Assembly (NCBI RefSeq): GCF_011007365.1 | Contig: NZ_WFKM01000017.1 | Location: forward strand, 16,872-80,871 | Origin: Sphingobacterium sp. xlx-96 | Lineage (GTDB): Bacteria; Bacteroidota; Bacteroidia; Sphingobacteriales; Sphingobacteriaceae | Direction of reading: 5' to 3' | Length of the DNA: 64,000 nucleotides | Shown: positions 51,951-61,342 of the stretch, piece by piece | How the letters are laid out: every line of letters begins with the position of its first letter | Position numbering within the stretch: position 1 is the first letter of the stretch | The notes under the pieces: generated by a model | What the model saw: the letters and a program-made list of their open reading frames with translations, nothing else | Told to the model about the DNA's origin: nothing | The model's database searches: none | Position numbers and translations under genes: made by a program

Positions 51951-54900
51951 ATGAGAAAATTTATCAATTTTAAAACCAAGAGAAATTCCTGGCTATTACT
52001 ACCATTCGCTCTATTCAGCACCGATGTCAGTCCGATTTATGCACTGACGACCCCCAAATTTTCAGCCAGTGGATTTTCTGTGGCACAAAGTGTTCAGTCT
52101 GTTTCGGGGGTTGTTCATGATGGAGAGACAGGAGAACCTCTTATTGGAGTCACAGTTTCTTTAAAAGGAGGCAAAGTTGCTACACAGACCGATTCAAATG
52201 GGCGTTTTCAAATACAAGCCGCAGTCGGGGAGATTTTAATAGTTTCTTACATGGGCTATACCGCTCGTGAGATTACAGTTTCTGGCTCCGCTCTAACTAT
52301 CACATTAACTGCCGATAGCTCAACACTGGACGAAGTAGTGGTGGTTGGTTATGGTTCACAGAGAAAGAGCGAGATTACTTCAGCTGTTGCTTCCATAAAA
52401 GAGAAAGACTTTAATCAAGGAGGCATGCGGAGCCCGATGGATCTAGTGCAGGGCAAAGTCGCGGGATTGAACATTACACGTACACAAGGTAGCAATCCCA
52501 ATTCTGGCTCCAGTATCCAATTACGTGGCATGGCCTCTATGAAGGGAGGAAATTCGCCTTTGATTGTTATCGATGGTATACCTGGAGGTAACTTGGATTT
52601 AGTTAAACAGGGCGATATCGAGTCTATTGACGTGCTTAAAGATGGTTCGGCAGCAGCAATCTATGGAACTAGGGGCAATGGTGGTGTTATCTTAATAACT
52701 ACCAAAAGAGGAAAAGCAGGAACATCTTTTTTTGATTATCAAACCTACGGGCAAATAGAGTCTGTCGCTAGAAGGCCGTCTATGCTTTCAGCAGATCGAT
52801 TTAGAGCATTAGTTGTTGAGGGGCAGAATCGTCCCTCGCTAGATATCGGACACAGTACAGATCTTTATAACGAGCTGATTAACAAAGATAATTTTTCTCA
52901 TTTTCATAATTTTAGTGCGAGTGGCGGTAGTGATAAATCTACCTATAGAGCTTCTTTAAACTATCAAGATGCCAAAGGCATTGCCAAGCAAAACGAAAGA
53001 GAGCAGTTTGGTGGCCGTCTGAGTTTTACACAAACAGGTTTAAATGAGCGACTTACTTTCGCTACCAATATAGCGGCTAATTTTAACAAAGCGGATCTAT
53101 TGGGTGGTAAGACCGAGTATTTTGAACAAGCTATACAGCGTAATCCTACCGCGCCGATATATAACGAGGATGGATCTTTTTACGAAACACAGGGATACAA
53201 CAACTTCAATCCGCTAAGCCGTTTGGCGAATAGAATTGAAGAACGTAACCAGCAGACATTTTCGGGCGATGCCCGCTTAAAGTTACAGATTATAGCGTCT
53301 TTAAGCGTTTCTGCTTTTGGTTCTTATGTACGCGACAGTTGGAACGATAGACAGTTTCGATCCATTAAAGACTGGGATCAGCGGCCTAACTCTCCTTATT
53401 TGGGTACAGCCTATGCATACAAGAGGAACGAAATGAATGACAGTAAAACATTTGAGATTACTGCGGATTACAAAAAGAAGTTTGCAGATAAACACGAGGT
53501 TACGGGGTTATTAGGCTATAGTTATCAATATTCTACCTTAGAGTGGTTTGAGATGTCCAACAGTGGTTTTACCACAGATGCTTTTCTCGACTGGAATATA
53601 GGCGCTGGTACAGCTATATCTAACGACAAACTTCCGCGACCTGGATTGGGATCCTTCAAAGAGGATAATAAATTAATATCATTTTTCGGACGTGTTAATT
53701 ATACATACGATTCTCGTTACTTTTTAACGGCTATACTACGTCGCGAAGGATCTTCTCGTTTTGGCGATAATAATAAATGGGGGAATTTTCCCGCTGTTTC
53801 CGCCGGTTGGAATATCAGTAATGAAGAGTTTTTTTCCAATAGGGATATCGTGAATGATCTTAAGATACGAATTGGTTATGGTGTTACCGGTAACCAAGGA
53901 TTTCCTAACTATAAGTCTTTGATTTTATTATCTACTGGAGGTGTATATCCTCAAAATGGAAATTACTATCAAACTTATGGCCCCTCGTCGAACCCTAATC
54001 TTAATTTAAAATGGGAACAAAAAGCCGAGTTAAATATTGGTCTTGATTTCGGTCTATTGGATAATCGTATCACGGGTAGTGTTGATGTGTATAATAGGAA
54101 AACTAAAGACTTGTTAAACGAATACACAGCGCAACAGCCGGCTTTTGTGAAAAACTTAATCTGGTACAACGTTGGCGAAGTATCCAATAAGGGTATCGAG
54201 CTACAGCTTTCAGCAACTGCAATGCAGAGAAATGACTTTCAGTGGGATATCAATTTTACTGGAAACTACCAAAAAAACAATCTAACTAAAATGTCTAATG
54301 ACCGTTTTAAGAGTAGTTGGATGACTTTTGGCGGGCTTCCTTCTCCGGGCAACTTAGGTGATGCTATTCGTTTGGAAGAGGGCGGAGAGATCGGATCATT
54401 CTACGGTAAACGTTTTGCTGGTTTTACCGACGAAGGGAAGTGGTTGTTTTATAAAGCCGACGGCTCTACAGGAAGAGCATCAGAAATCAATGAAAATGAT
54501 CTGGCCTATATCGGTAATGGTGTACCTAAATTTCAGGCATCCTTATCCAATCGGTTTTCCTATAAAGGTTTTGACTTAACCGTATTTTTCAGAGGTAAGT
54601 TTAAATACGACATTTTGAACACTGCCGATATGTTTTTTGGTAATCAGAAGTGGCTACCGAATAACGTATTTGAGAGTGCTTTTGATAGAAATAAAAAAAT
54701 TAATGATGATCCTCAATATTCCGATTATTACTTAGAGAATGGATCGTTCTTGAAACTGGATAACATCACTTTTGGTTACAATTTCAAGATGCAAAATAAT
54801 TATGTGAGAAATCTCTACCTATATGCCTCTGCACGAAATTTAGCTACTATTACAAGCTACAAAGGATTGGATCCCGAGTTGCAGGATACCGGGTTTGATG

Positions 54901-54971
54901 CTGGTATTGATACCCGTACCTTTTACCCAAGAACACAGTCATGGACTATAGGTTTAAATGTTGGTTTCTAA
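51951..54971 (+). CDS. SusC/RagA family TonB-linked outer-membrane protein
   Basis: 1006 aa. Signal peptide, carboxypeptidase-regulatory-like domain (SGVVHDGETGEPLIGVTVSL to about residue 125), TonB-box/plug start DEVVVVGYGSQRKSEITSAVA, and plug motifs SSIQLRGMASMKGG, PLIVIDGIPGG and IESIDVLKDGSAAAIYG. A barrel ends in WTIGLNVGF. Imports an oligosaccharide or similar ligand with its SusD partner, whose start lies 17 bases downstream of the stop. Not the same group as the copper receptor at 1-3 kb. Ligand unknown; the nearby GMC dehydrogenase suggests sugar. Confidence 0.94.
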   Translation: MRKFINFKTKRNSWLLLPFALFSTDVSPIYALTTPKFSASGFSVAQSVQSVSGVVHDGETGEPLIGVTVSLKGGKVATQTDSNGRFQIQAAVGEILIVSYMGYTAREITVSGSALTITLTADSSTLDEVVVVGYGSQRKSEITSAVASIKEKDFNQGGMRSPMDLVQGKVAGLNITRTQGSNPNSGSSIQLRGMASMKGGNSPLIVIDGIPGGNLDLVKQGDIESIDVLKDGSAAAIYGTRGNGGVILITTKRGKAGTSFFDYQTYGQIESVARRPSMLSADRFRALVVEGQNRPSLDIGHSTDLYNELINKDNFSHFHNFSASGGSDKSTYRASLNYQDAKGIAKQNEREQFGGRLSFTQTGLNERLTFATNIAANFNKADLLGGKTEYFEQAIQRNPTAPIYNEDGSFYETQGYNNFNPLSRLANRIEERNQQTFSGDARLKLQIIASLSVSAFGSYVRDSWNDRQFRSIKDWDQRPNSPYLGTAYAYKRNEMNDSKTFEITADYKKKFADKHEVTGLLGYSYQYSTLEWFEMSNSGFTTDAFLDWNIGAGTAISNDKLPRPGLGSFKEDNKLISFFGRVNYTYDSRYFLTAILRREGSSRFGDNNKWGNFPAVSAGWNISNEEFFSNRDIVNDLKIRIGYGVTGNQGFPNYKSLILLSTGGVYPQNGNYYQTYGPSSNPNLNLKWEQKAELNIGLDFGLLDNRITGSVDVYNRKTKDLLNEYTAQQPAFVKNLIWYNVGEVSNKGIELQLSATAMQRNDFQWDINFTGNYQKNNLTKMSNDRFKSSWMTFGGLPSPGNLGDAIRLEEGGEIGSFYGKRFAGFTDEGKWLFYKADGSTGRASEINENDLAYIGNGVPKFQASLSNRFSYKGFDLTVFFRGKFKYDILNTADMFFGNQKWLPNNVFESAFDRNKKINDDPQYSDYYLENGSFLKLDNITFGYNFKMQNNYVRNLYLYASARNLATITSYKGLDPELQDTGFDAGIDTRTFYPRTQSWTIGLNVGF

Positions 54972-54988
54972 ATAAAAAAGATAGACAA

Positions 54989-56620
54989 ATGAAAAGATCT
55001 AATAGATTAATAGTAGGACTTATATCATCAGCTTTAATAGGAGGGACGTTCCTCAGCTGTACAGATTTACAGGAGAAAGTATATAGCGAAATAAAAGCGG
55101 ATAACTTTTATAGTAATAAATTAGAGGTTATGCAGGCGGCGCTTCGCCCGTACACGCACATGCAGTCGTGGTTAGCTCCTACAGGTGGTAGTGGGTATTA
55201 TTACCACTCCGAGTTATCCGCTGATCAGTTGGCTTGGCCGCAGAAAGGGAAGCATGGCTACGATTCTGGCGATCATATTCGTATGCACTGCCATACTTGG
55301 ACAAGTAATGAGTCTCGTATTCGTAATGCCTGGAGGGGAATGTGGGAAGGGGTAGGCTACGTCAATAATGCGATTAATGATATACAAGGTCTTAATTTGC
55401 CTAAAATAGGTATGACAGAAAACGAAGGGCTTACTATCTTAGCACAACTAAAGGTCCTTCGTGCCTTTCATTACTTGAAAATCATGGATATGTGGGGTAA
55501 TGTGCCTATCGCTACTAAAGTCGGCGATCCGATCAACCCCGAGACAAAGTCGCGCGCCGAAGTTTTCAAGTTTATAGAGAGCGAAATCAACAATAATATT
55601 GATCAGTTGCCTCTGACAAGTCGAGAAACTATAGGTCAGGTTTCTAAAGCATCGGCTTATGCCATGTTGGCAGAGTTGTATTTGAATGCCGAGAAATGGA
55701 CCGGTACAGCAAGGTGGGACGATTGTATTGCCGCCTGCAATAAAATTATCTTGGGCGAAGGAGGCGGGATTGATGGCATTCCTCAGCTTAGCGCAGATAT
55801 TAACTCCGTTTTTTCCAACGCGAACGATTTTCATAAAGAATCTCTGTTCCAGTTTCAATTTAGTAGAAGGGGAGGGTTGAATTTTGGTTGGGGCGGATTC
55901 TTTATGGGATATGACAACATGAAGGATGTCTTGAAAGTAGCTTATGGCGGATGGAATGCTTTCGTCGTAATTCCAAGTGCTTTCGACGCATATGCAGCGA
56001 ATGATCTTCGTAAAAAACAGTGGTTTTTGTTTGGCCCTCAATATAAATACGGCACCACTATACCTATTCTAGGCACAGAAGAGTGGGACGGCAAACCCTT
56101 CGCTTATGTTAATACGATCAGGAGAGAAAGCGAGGGAGACTTAACCTCACAAGGATCAATGACACAAGGGGAGGAAAATTCTGGAGCTCGTTTCCATAAA
56201 TACAAATCAGGAACTTTGGATGAACCTAATTATTTGGAAAATGATTATATCCTGTATCGCTTGACGGAAATTTATTTTAATAAAGCAGAGGCTCTCATGC
56301 GTAAAAATGGAGATGTCGCTACGAGTGAAGCTGTGAATTTAATTAACGAATCTCGTAAACGCGCTTTTGATCAAACAGATTGGCCAACCGAAAAATACAC
56401 TGTCACCACCTTGACTTTGAAAGAGCTTTTGGCAGAAAGAGGAAGAGAGTTTATTTTCGAAGGCAAAAGACGAACGGATCTAATTCGTTTTGGAGAATTT
56501 ATCAACGGCACTTGGTGGGATCATAAAGCAACCAAAGATGTGAATCGGGAACTATTTGCGATCCCCATTAATCAGATTGACAATAATCCTAATCTGAAAC
56601 AAAATCCCGGATACGAGTAG
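54989..56620 (+). CDS. SusD/RagB family nutrient-binding lipoprotein
   Basis: 543 aa lipoprotein (lipobox FLSC, Cys24). RagB/SusD features: a TPR-like N-terminal half (LKVLRAFHYLKIMDMWGNVPIATK, then AYAMLAELYLNAEKW) and the C-terminal RagB domain with YRLTEIYFNKAEALMR and LLAERGREFIFEGKRRTDLIRFG, ending LKQNPGY. Works with the SusC just upstream. ATG 54989 (MKRSNRL) gives the signal peptide; the frame is open further upstream over the end of susC. Confidence 0.94.
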   Translation: MKRSNRLIVGLISSALIGGTFLSCTDLQEKVYSEIKADNFYSNKLEVMQAALRPYTHMQSWLAPTGGSGYYYHSELSADQLAWPQKGKHGYDSGDHIRMHCHTWTSNESRIRNAWRGMWEGVGYVNNAINDIQGLNLPKIGMTENEGLTILAQLKVLRAFHYLKIMDMWGNVPIATKVGDPINPETKSRAEVFKFIESEINNNIDQLPLTSRETIGQVSKASAYAMLAELYLNAEKWTGTARWDDCIAACNKIILGEGGGIDGIPQLSADINSVFSNANDFHKESLFQFQFSRRGGLNFGWGGFFMGYDNMKDVLKVAYGGWNAFVVIPSAFDAYAANDLRKKQWFLFGPQYKYGTTIPILGTEEWDGKPFAYVNTIRRESEGDLTSQGSMTQGEENSGARFHKYKSGTLDEPNYLENDYILYRLTEIYFNKAEALMRKNGDVATSEAVNLINESRKRAFDQTDWPTEKYTVTTLTLKELLAERGREFIFEGKRRTDLIRFGEFINGTWWDHKATKDVNRELFAIPINQIDNNPNLKQNPGYE

Positions 56621-56673
56621 TCGTTTAAAAAACGTACTTTGAACTCGGTTGGGATATAACATCTTATCAAAAC

Positions 56674-56720
56674 GAGCAAGAGGATCCATTCGACATATTG
56701 TCGGATGGATCCTCTTGCTC
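56674..56720. repeat. 16-bp inverted repeat after susD
   Basis: GAGCAAGAGGATCCAT at 56674-56689 and its complement at 56705-56720, with a 15-base spacer. It sits just where the IS66-derived sequence begins. It could be a transcription terminator for susCD or the mark of an insertion event. Confidence 0.7.
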
Positions 56721-57094
56721 ATGGTTATGCAGTGTATGAAAAATACGGTAAAAAGAAAGAGGTGACACACCTTGCTTGCTGGGCACATGTGCGCAATGAG
56801 TTTGAAAAAGCACTGGATAATGATAAGCAAAGAGCTGAAAAGGCATTATTCATGATTCAAAAACTTTACGCTATAGAAAGTCGCGTCAAAGAAGGTGAGC
56901 TTGACGCCAAACAGATCAAAGAAATCCGTCTGACCGAATCACTGCCTGTTATCAACGAACTGGGAAAATGGATCTTTGAAGAGATAAAAAACACACTCCC
57001 TAAAAGTCAGATTGGTCAAGCAACATTCTGTGCATCAGCTGTTAGGGACTTCGCTGTCTCTTACCAACGCCTGTTGGGCCATGGCTCGGTTTAA
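56720..57094 (+). mobile_element. IS66-family transposase fragment
   Basis: About 120 codons that match the central/C-terminal part of IS66 transposases: GYAVYEKYGKKKEVTHLACW, AHVRNEFEKALDNDKQRAE and EIRLTESLPVINELGKWI. The full protein is about 500 aa. N-terminal part and the distal end (SIRPFAxGRKN-type block) are missing or altered. Not functional. Probably an old insertion remnant behind susD. Confidence 0.85.
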
Positions 57095-57194
57095 TATTCT
57101 GCCTCTGTCTTGAGATATTTCATTTATTGTTTTTTTTGGTAAGACGTTTTCCTTTGAAACATCCCCGAAAGAAAAAAATGCTGTATTAAAGTTT

Positions 57195-57497
57195 ATGTTT
57201 ATTTATATGGTAGAGGAGATGGGGTTCAAAACCAAATTAATCACATTGAAAGACATTATATTATTTCAATTACTTTTAGTTTTCGCCCTACCACTTGTCA
57301 TCCGTATTTTTAAAAGAAAGGATATCATGTTTCCAGTTGCTATACGCCTGAAGAACGAGATCGGTCAATAATATAAAATAAAGAACATTCCAAGATTTAT
57401 GCTTTTTGATAAAGAAGGCCGAATTATAAAAGCTTATAATCCATATGCTTCTGATCGATAGTTGAAAACTATGCTTGAGGCGGTATTAGCAAAATAA
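57195..57497 (+). pseudogene. Decayed C-terminal copy of a TlpA-like thioredoxin protein
   Basis: One + frame reads FPVAIRLKNEIGQ, TAA (57369), YKIKNIPRFMLFDKEGRIIK, then TAG (57459), LKTMLEAVLAK and TAA (57495). This parallels the C-terminus of the intact protein 1.4 kb downstream (YKITSIPRFMVFDKEGKI, LKQMLEKELAK). So it is a paralogous remnant with two nonsense codons. The first 100 bases (hydrophobic, from ATG 57195) do not match that copy. Confidence 0.75.
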
Positions 57498-57597
57498 TAC
57501 CGAAGTTATTTTCTATATTAAAAATCTTCGACCTATATTTAATTACTATCAATATAAAATTCATTATACCTTGTCACAGGGTAAAAAACTTATTCAA

Positions 57598-58971
57598 ATG
57601 AAAAAAATAATTTTATCAGCTGCCTTGCTCGTTGGATTTACAGCAACCGTTGCTCAAGTAAGTGAAATACGCGGAACCGTAAAAGCAGAACACGCAAGTA
57701 TAAAAGACAATATCTCTTTGATGAAAATAGAAGATGGAGAGCCAAAAGTAATTGCGACAAGCAATCTATCTAAAAATGGTTTCTTTGGCTTTTTATTTAT
57801 TCCTGAATCTGAAGGCTTTTATGTTCTAGGATCTCCAGATATCTCAAAAGGACAGTTTCCTGTTTATCTTAAGCCAGCTGATAAAGCAGAACTGACAATT
57901 GATGGTGTACACGCCGAATTTACTGGCGAAAATACCCCTGAAAATATAGTTCTGGACAAATGGTTGACTTTTACAAAAAAAATAAAAAGAATGTCAGTTC
58001 ACCCTATGACTATTTTATCTAAATCAGATTTGAGCAGCTACAAAGATTTTTTTCCTGAACTGACTGCAATCGCTTCACAAACTGATGAATTTAGGAAAGG
58101 GATAAGAACAAATAACCTCTATTTTAATGAATTGATGAAAGAGGTTACTACTTATGATATTGATTTTTATGCACTGAGTTTCCTGCGGTTGCCATCCACT
58201 CCATGGGCACCCACTCCTAAAAAAGAGGATTACCCTGCTTATTATGGTTCTATTGTAAGCAAAAATAAATTTCCAAATGATAAATTATTTAGTGTCCATT
58301 ATGGTAAAAGTTACTTAAAAGAGTATGTTGATTTTGCTTCAGACAATAATTTGGATATGGCTGGAAAGCTCGGGCTGTTGGCCACTGATCGTCAAAAAGC
58401 TGAATATATATTGTATACTCAAATACCGAAAATAAAAACATATGATCATTATACGGACATGATGAATAATTATGGGCAGTACTTTAAAACAGAAAGTCAA
58501 AAAAGGCGAGCTGAAAATTCAGGAGCCCGGTTTTACGAGAAAAAGCCCGGAGGGATAGCTTCTGATTTCGAATATCCAGATGTCCATGGGAAGATGGTGT
58601 CGTTAAGTGGCCAAAAAGGAAAAGTAGTCCTGGTAGATGTATGGGCAACATGGTGTGGTCCATGTAAGAAGGAAATACCTGCTCTAAAAAAAATAGAAGA
58701 GGAAATGGAGGGAAAGGATGTCGTAATTATCAGTATATCTGTAGACGAACTGAAGGATAAAGAAAAATGGTCCAAAATGGTCAACGATGCAGACTTAGGT
58801 GGAGTTCAGCTTTTTGCCGGAGCAAAGTCTAAGATATCGGATGATTATAAGATTACCAGTATCCCTCGTTTTATGGTCTTTGATAAAGAAGGTAAAATAG
58901 TGAGTGTGGATGCGCCTAGACCCTCAAATCCAGCATTGAAACAAATGCTTGAAAAAGAACTGGCCAAGTAG
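57598..58971 (+). CDS. TlpA-family periplasmic thiol-disulfide protein
   Basis: 457 aa. Signal peptide, an N-terminal beta domain of the DUF4369 kind (IRGTVKAEHASIKDNISLM), a helical middle part, and a C-terminal thioredoxin domain with active site DVWATWCGPCKKEIPALKK (Cys-Gly-Pro-Cys) and IPRFMVFDKEGKIV. Such proteins commonly follow SusC/D pairs in Sphingobacteriaceae and handle periplasmic disulfides. ATG 57598 is chosen; an upstream TTG (57571) would damage the signal peptide. Confidence 0.88.
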   Translation: MKKIILSAALLVGFTATVAQVSEIRGTVKAEHASIKDNISLMKIEDGEPKVIATSNLSKNGFFGFLFIPESEGFYVLGSPDISKGQFPVYLKPADKAELTIDGVHAEFTGENTPENIVLDKWLTFTKKIKRMSVHPMTILSKSDLSSYKDFFPELTAIASQTDEFRKGIRTNNLYFNELMKEVTTYDIDFYALSFLRLPSTPWAPTPKKEDYPAYYGSIVSKNKFPNDKLFSVHYGKSYLKEYVDFASDNNLDMAGKLGLLATDRQKAEYILYTQIPKIKTYDHYTDMMNNYGQYFKTESQKRRAENSGARFYEKKPGGIASDFEYPDVHGKMVSLSGQKGKVVLVDVWATWCGPCKKEIPALKKIEEEMEGKDVVIISISVDELKDKEKWSKMVNDADLGGVQLFAGAKSKISDDYKITSIPRFMVFDKEGKIVSVDAPRPSNPALKQMLEKELAK

Positions 58972-58996
58972 AAATTAACATATTCAGGAATTATAA

Positions 58997-59004
58997 TATA
59001 TTTG
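58997..59004 (+). promoter_or_regulatory. -7 box TATATTTG for the PNGase F-like gene
   Basis: Exact TAnnTTTG match, 60 bases before ATG 59064 and directly before a TTG (59010) that would be an upstream start; it supports a separate transcript from the TlpA-like gene. Confidence 0.55.
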
Positions 59005-59063
59005 CGTCGTTGAGCGATAATTTACCTCAACGACGTTATTATAATAAAATAGACCAAACAAAT

Positions 59064-60140
59064 ATGAAGTACCTAATGGCAGCTGTGATATTTTTGACTA
59101 TAAGTGGTTTTAGTCAAAAAGCAGCTGAAATAGAAAAAGATAATATATCAATTTTTAAAGATGCCTTATTCTTTGATGGATATGCCAATTTAGTAGATTA
59201 TCAAGTTCCTCCTGAGATTATTCGGACCAATACAACATATGTCAGAAAACTGACTGCTCCTGAACTGAAAAGAATAAATGGCACTTTAGAAATGCAGGTC
59301 CTCCTAAAACCTGCTTGTGACAATTATGATCGTATCGCCAATGTGTCTTTAGCACTAGTTGAAAAGGGACAGACTTATAGTAAAGATGCTATTCATATTG
59401 AAATAGGCCGTTTTATCACACCATTCATGGATAAAAATAAGAGCCCAAATGAGGTTCCTTATATTTGGAATGTCGATCATATTGCTCAAATATTGTTGGA
59501 TAAAAAAATGAATGCACAGTATGATTTTTATATCGGGTTAAGCATGTTTGGTGTTTCATCAGCGGCACAAAAAGAGGTGAAAGGTTGTGAAGGTAGAAAG
59601 GATGTGTTTATTGGTAACTTATCATTTATTATAAATAAGAAAAATGTCAAGAAAAAGAAGCTTACTGAAATGAAGAGTATTGTTTATGATTACAAATTGA
59701 ACAACTATAAAAATACGGATACCTTAGGCAAAACGGTGAAAGAGATTACACTGGTATTAGACGCTAATATTGAGAATGCAAAAATTTATCTCATTACATC
59801 GAATCACGGTGCTAACAGAGGAGGGGAGGAATATACCCGGCGCATCCACAATGTTTACTTGGATGGTAAGCTGGTGCTGAACTACATTCCCGGAGAGCCA
59901 AGTTGTGAGCCATATCGGGTTTATAATACGCAAGGAAATGGTATTTATGGACGTAAGCCGCGTACCGATAAGGAGTGGCAATCTTTCTCAAACTGGTGTC
60001 CAGGTGCTCTGATACCTACTCGAGTGATCGAATTGGGGAGACTCAAAAAAGGGAGTCATGTCTTTAAAATAGAAGTACCAGACGCACAATTCTTAGAAAA
60101 CAAAGGTTATATTCCCGTATCTGCATTTATACAAGGTTAA
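59064..60140 (+). CDS. PNGase F-like peptide-N-glycosidase, secreted
   Basis: 358 aa with signal peptide (MKYLMAAVIFLTISGFSQ). Two beta-sandwich halves fit PNGase F (PF09112/PF09113). In the second, TSNHGANRGGEEYTRRIHNV, YLDGKLVLNYIPGEPSCEPY, RVYNTQGNGIYGRKP and FSNWCPGALIPTRVIELG correspond closely to the Elizabethkingia PNGase F C-terminal half. It would cleave N-glycans from Asn of glycoproteins; activity is not shown. Start at the signal peptide ATG; a TTG upstream is in promoter sequence. Confidence 0.85.
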   Translation: MKYLMAAVIFLTISGFSQKAAEIEKDNISIFKDALFFDGYANLVDYQVPPEIIRTNTTYVRKLTAPELKRINGTLEMQVLLKPACDNYDRIANVSLALVEKGQTYSKDAIHIEIGRFITPFMDKNKSPNEVPYIWNVDHIAQILLDKKMNAQYDFYIGLSMFGVSSAAQKEVKGCEGRKDVFIGNLSFIINKKNVKKKKLTEMKSIVYDYKLNNYKNTDTLGKTVKEITLVLDANIENAKIYLITSNHGANRGGEEYTRRIHNVYLDGKLVLNYIPGEPSCEPYRVYNTQGNGIYGRKPRTDKEWQSFSNWCPGALIPTRVIELGRLKKGSHVFKIEVPDAQFLENKGYIPVSAFIQG

Positions 60141-60200
60141 TTTGAAACTATTGTAATAATAGAAAGGAGGCTATATGGGAGAGCAAAACGTGAAATAGTT

Positions 60201-60236
60201 AAGGGGCCGTCTCTTTTGAGACAGCCCCTTTTTTGT
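60201..60236 (+). terminator. Terminator after PNGase F-like gene
   Basis: AAGGGGCCGTCTC and GAGACAGCCCCTT (one G-T) with a TTTT loop and T6 tail. Confidence 0.9.
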
Positions 60237-60675
60237 TTATTAATGTTTTTCTTCTTGATTTAATCATTTGAACAGATCTTTTAATTTACCTTCTATAAAA
60301 ATGATATTTACAATTTTGCAACTCTGCAATTTTAACTCTTTGTTTTGTATCCCCTCCTGTGTGTAGATACGCTAGGTGGAAAATAACTCAATTATTTAAA
60401 AGAATAAAAATTAAAGTTGTTTTAAATGGAATTTAAGCAATTAAAACGATCAATTTAGATCTTCACTAGATCGTAAGTTGGCTATTATTCGTAAAATTCG
60501 GACAGCCCATTATGCACAGAAGTACCAAGATGTGGCTATTTGTTATGCATTGCCAAGTCAAGTTCTTTAGGAGATACATACGCTGTTAATGCAACGCGAA
60601 AAGCTCGTTGTTTTCAAGGCTTCCTTAAAGGGGCAAGAAAAACTTTTCTAGTTATTGGCAAGAGGTCTTATACGT
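60237..60675. other. AT-rich stretch without a supported gene
   Basis: About 440 bases between the terminator and the IS110 remnant. No frame reads like protein. The right end may be decayed IS110 sequence, but nothing is recognisable. Confidence 0.4.
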
Positions 60676-60969
60676 TTATAGCTTTACATTTTTGGTTTGA
60701 CTTCCTGAAACTAAAATCACTTCAAATCCTGAATTTTGTAGAGCACTAAAAAGTGTTTGCCAGTAGCTACCGGTACTTTCCATTGCTACAGTACTAATTT
60801 CATGACTGCTGAGATATTCAATCATATCATCATTATCTTTGGCGTAGACCCCATAGGATCTTACATTCTCAACATTTTGATCCACAGCAACAACGTGCAT
60901 ACGGGACCCGACATCAATACCTGCTGCCTTAGTATTTACAATCTATAATGAAATTGTGTTCTTTTCCAT
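60676..60969 (-). mobile_element. IS110-family transposase, N-terminal fragment with premature stop
   Basis: From ATG 60969 the minus strand reads a few residues (MEKNTISL), a TAG, then AGIDVGSRMHVVAVDQNVENV, DNDDMIEYLSSHEISTVAME and STGSYWQTLFSALQ, to a TAA. This is the N-terminal DEDD catalytic half of an IS110 transposase. The C-terminal half is missing. Not functional; an early TAG and the truncation show decay. Confidence 0.88.
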
Positions 60970-61342
60970 AGTTTAATAATTTAGAAACTAAGGGATACAT
61001 TCTTTAATTCAAAAATCATTAAGATTAGATCTATGCATCCGAATCAGATTTCAGGAAGGACTCAATTTAGTACCCGTTAAACTTCCGGTTTCTTCAAAGT
61101 TTCAATACTAATTTAAGAACTACTTACTTAAGTTGTCTCCGCTATTCGATTGCTAAAGCGAAATATTGTGATTTCAGGACGAGATACTTTATAGATTTAA
61201 CCCATAAACAAACCTCGCATTATCATCCTTTTTCTTGTTGATATCTTTGGCAGTCCTTTCGTGCTGTTGCGGTATTTTAATGCGTTGGCGAGTAATAGGG
61301 GACGGATAGGTTGTTCGATTTCTGCTTTGCAGTTGCTGAATA
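60970..61342. other. Gap without a recognised gene
   Basis: 373 bases. On the minus strand one frame is open for 50 codons just after the hydrolase stop (QSRNRTTYPSPITRQRIKIP), Arg/Lys-rich and without ATG. It may be a remnant of accessory DNA. No other signal seen. Confidence 0.3.
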
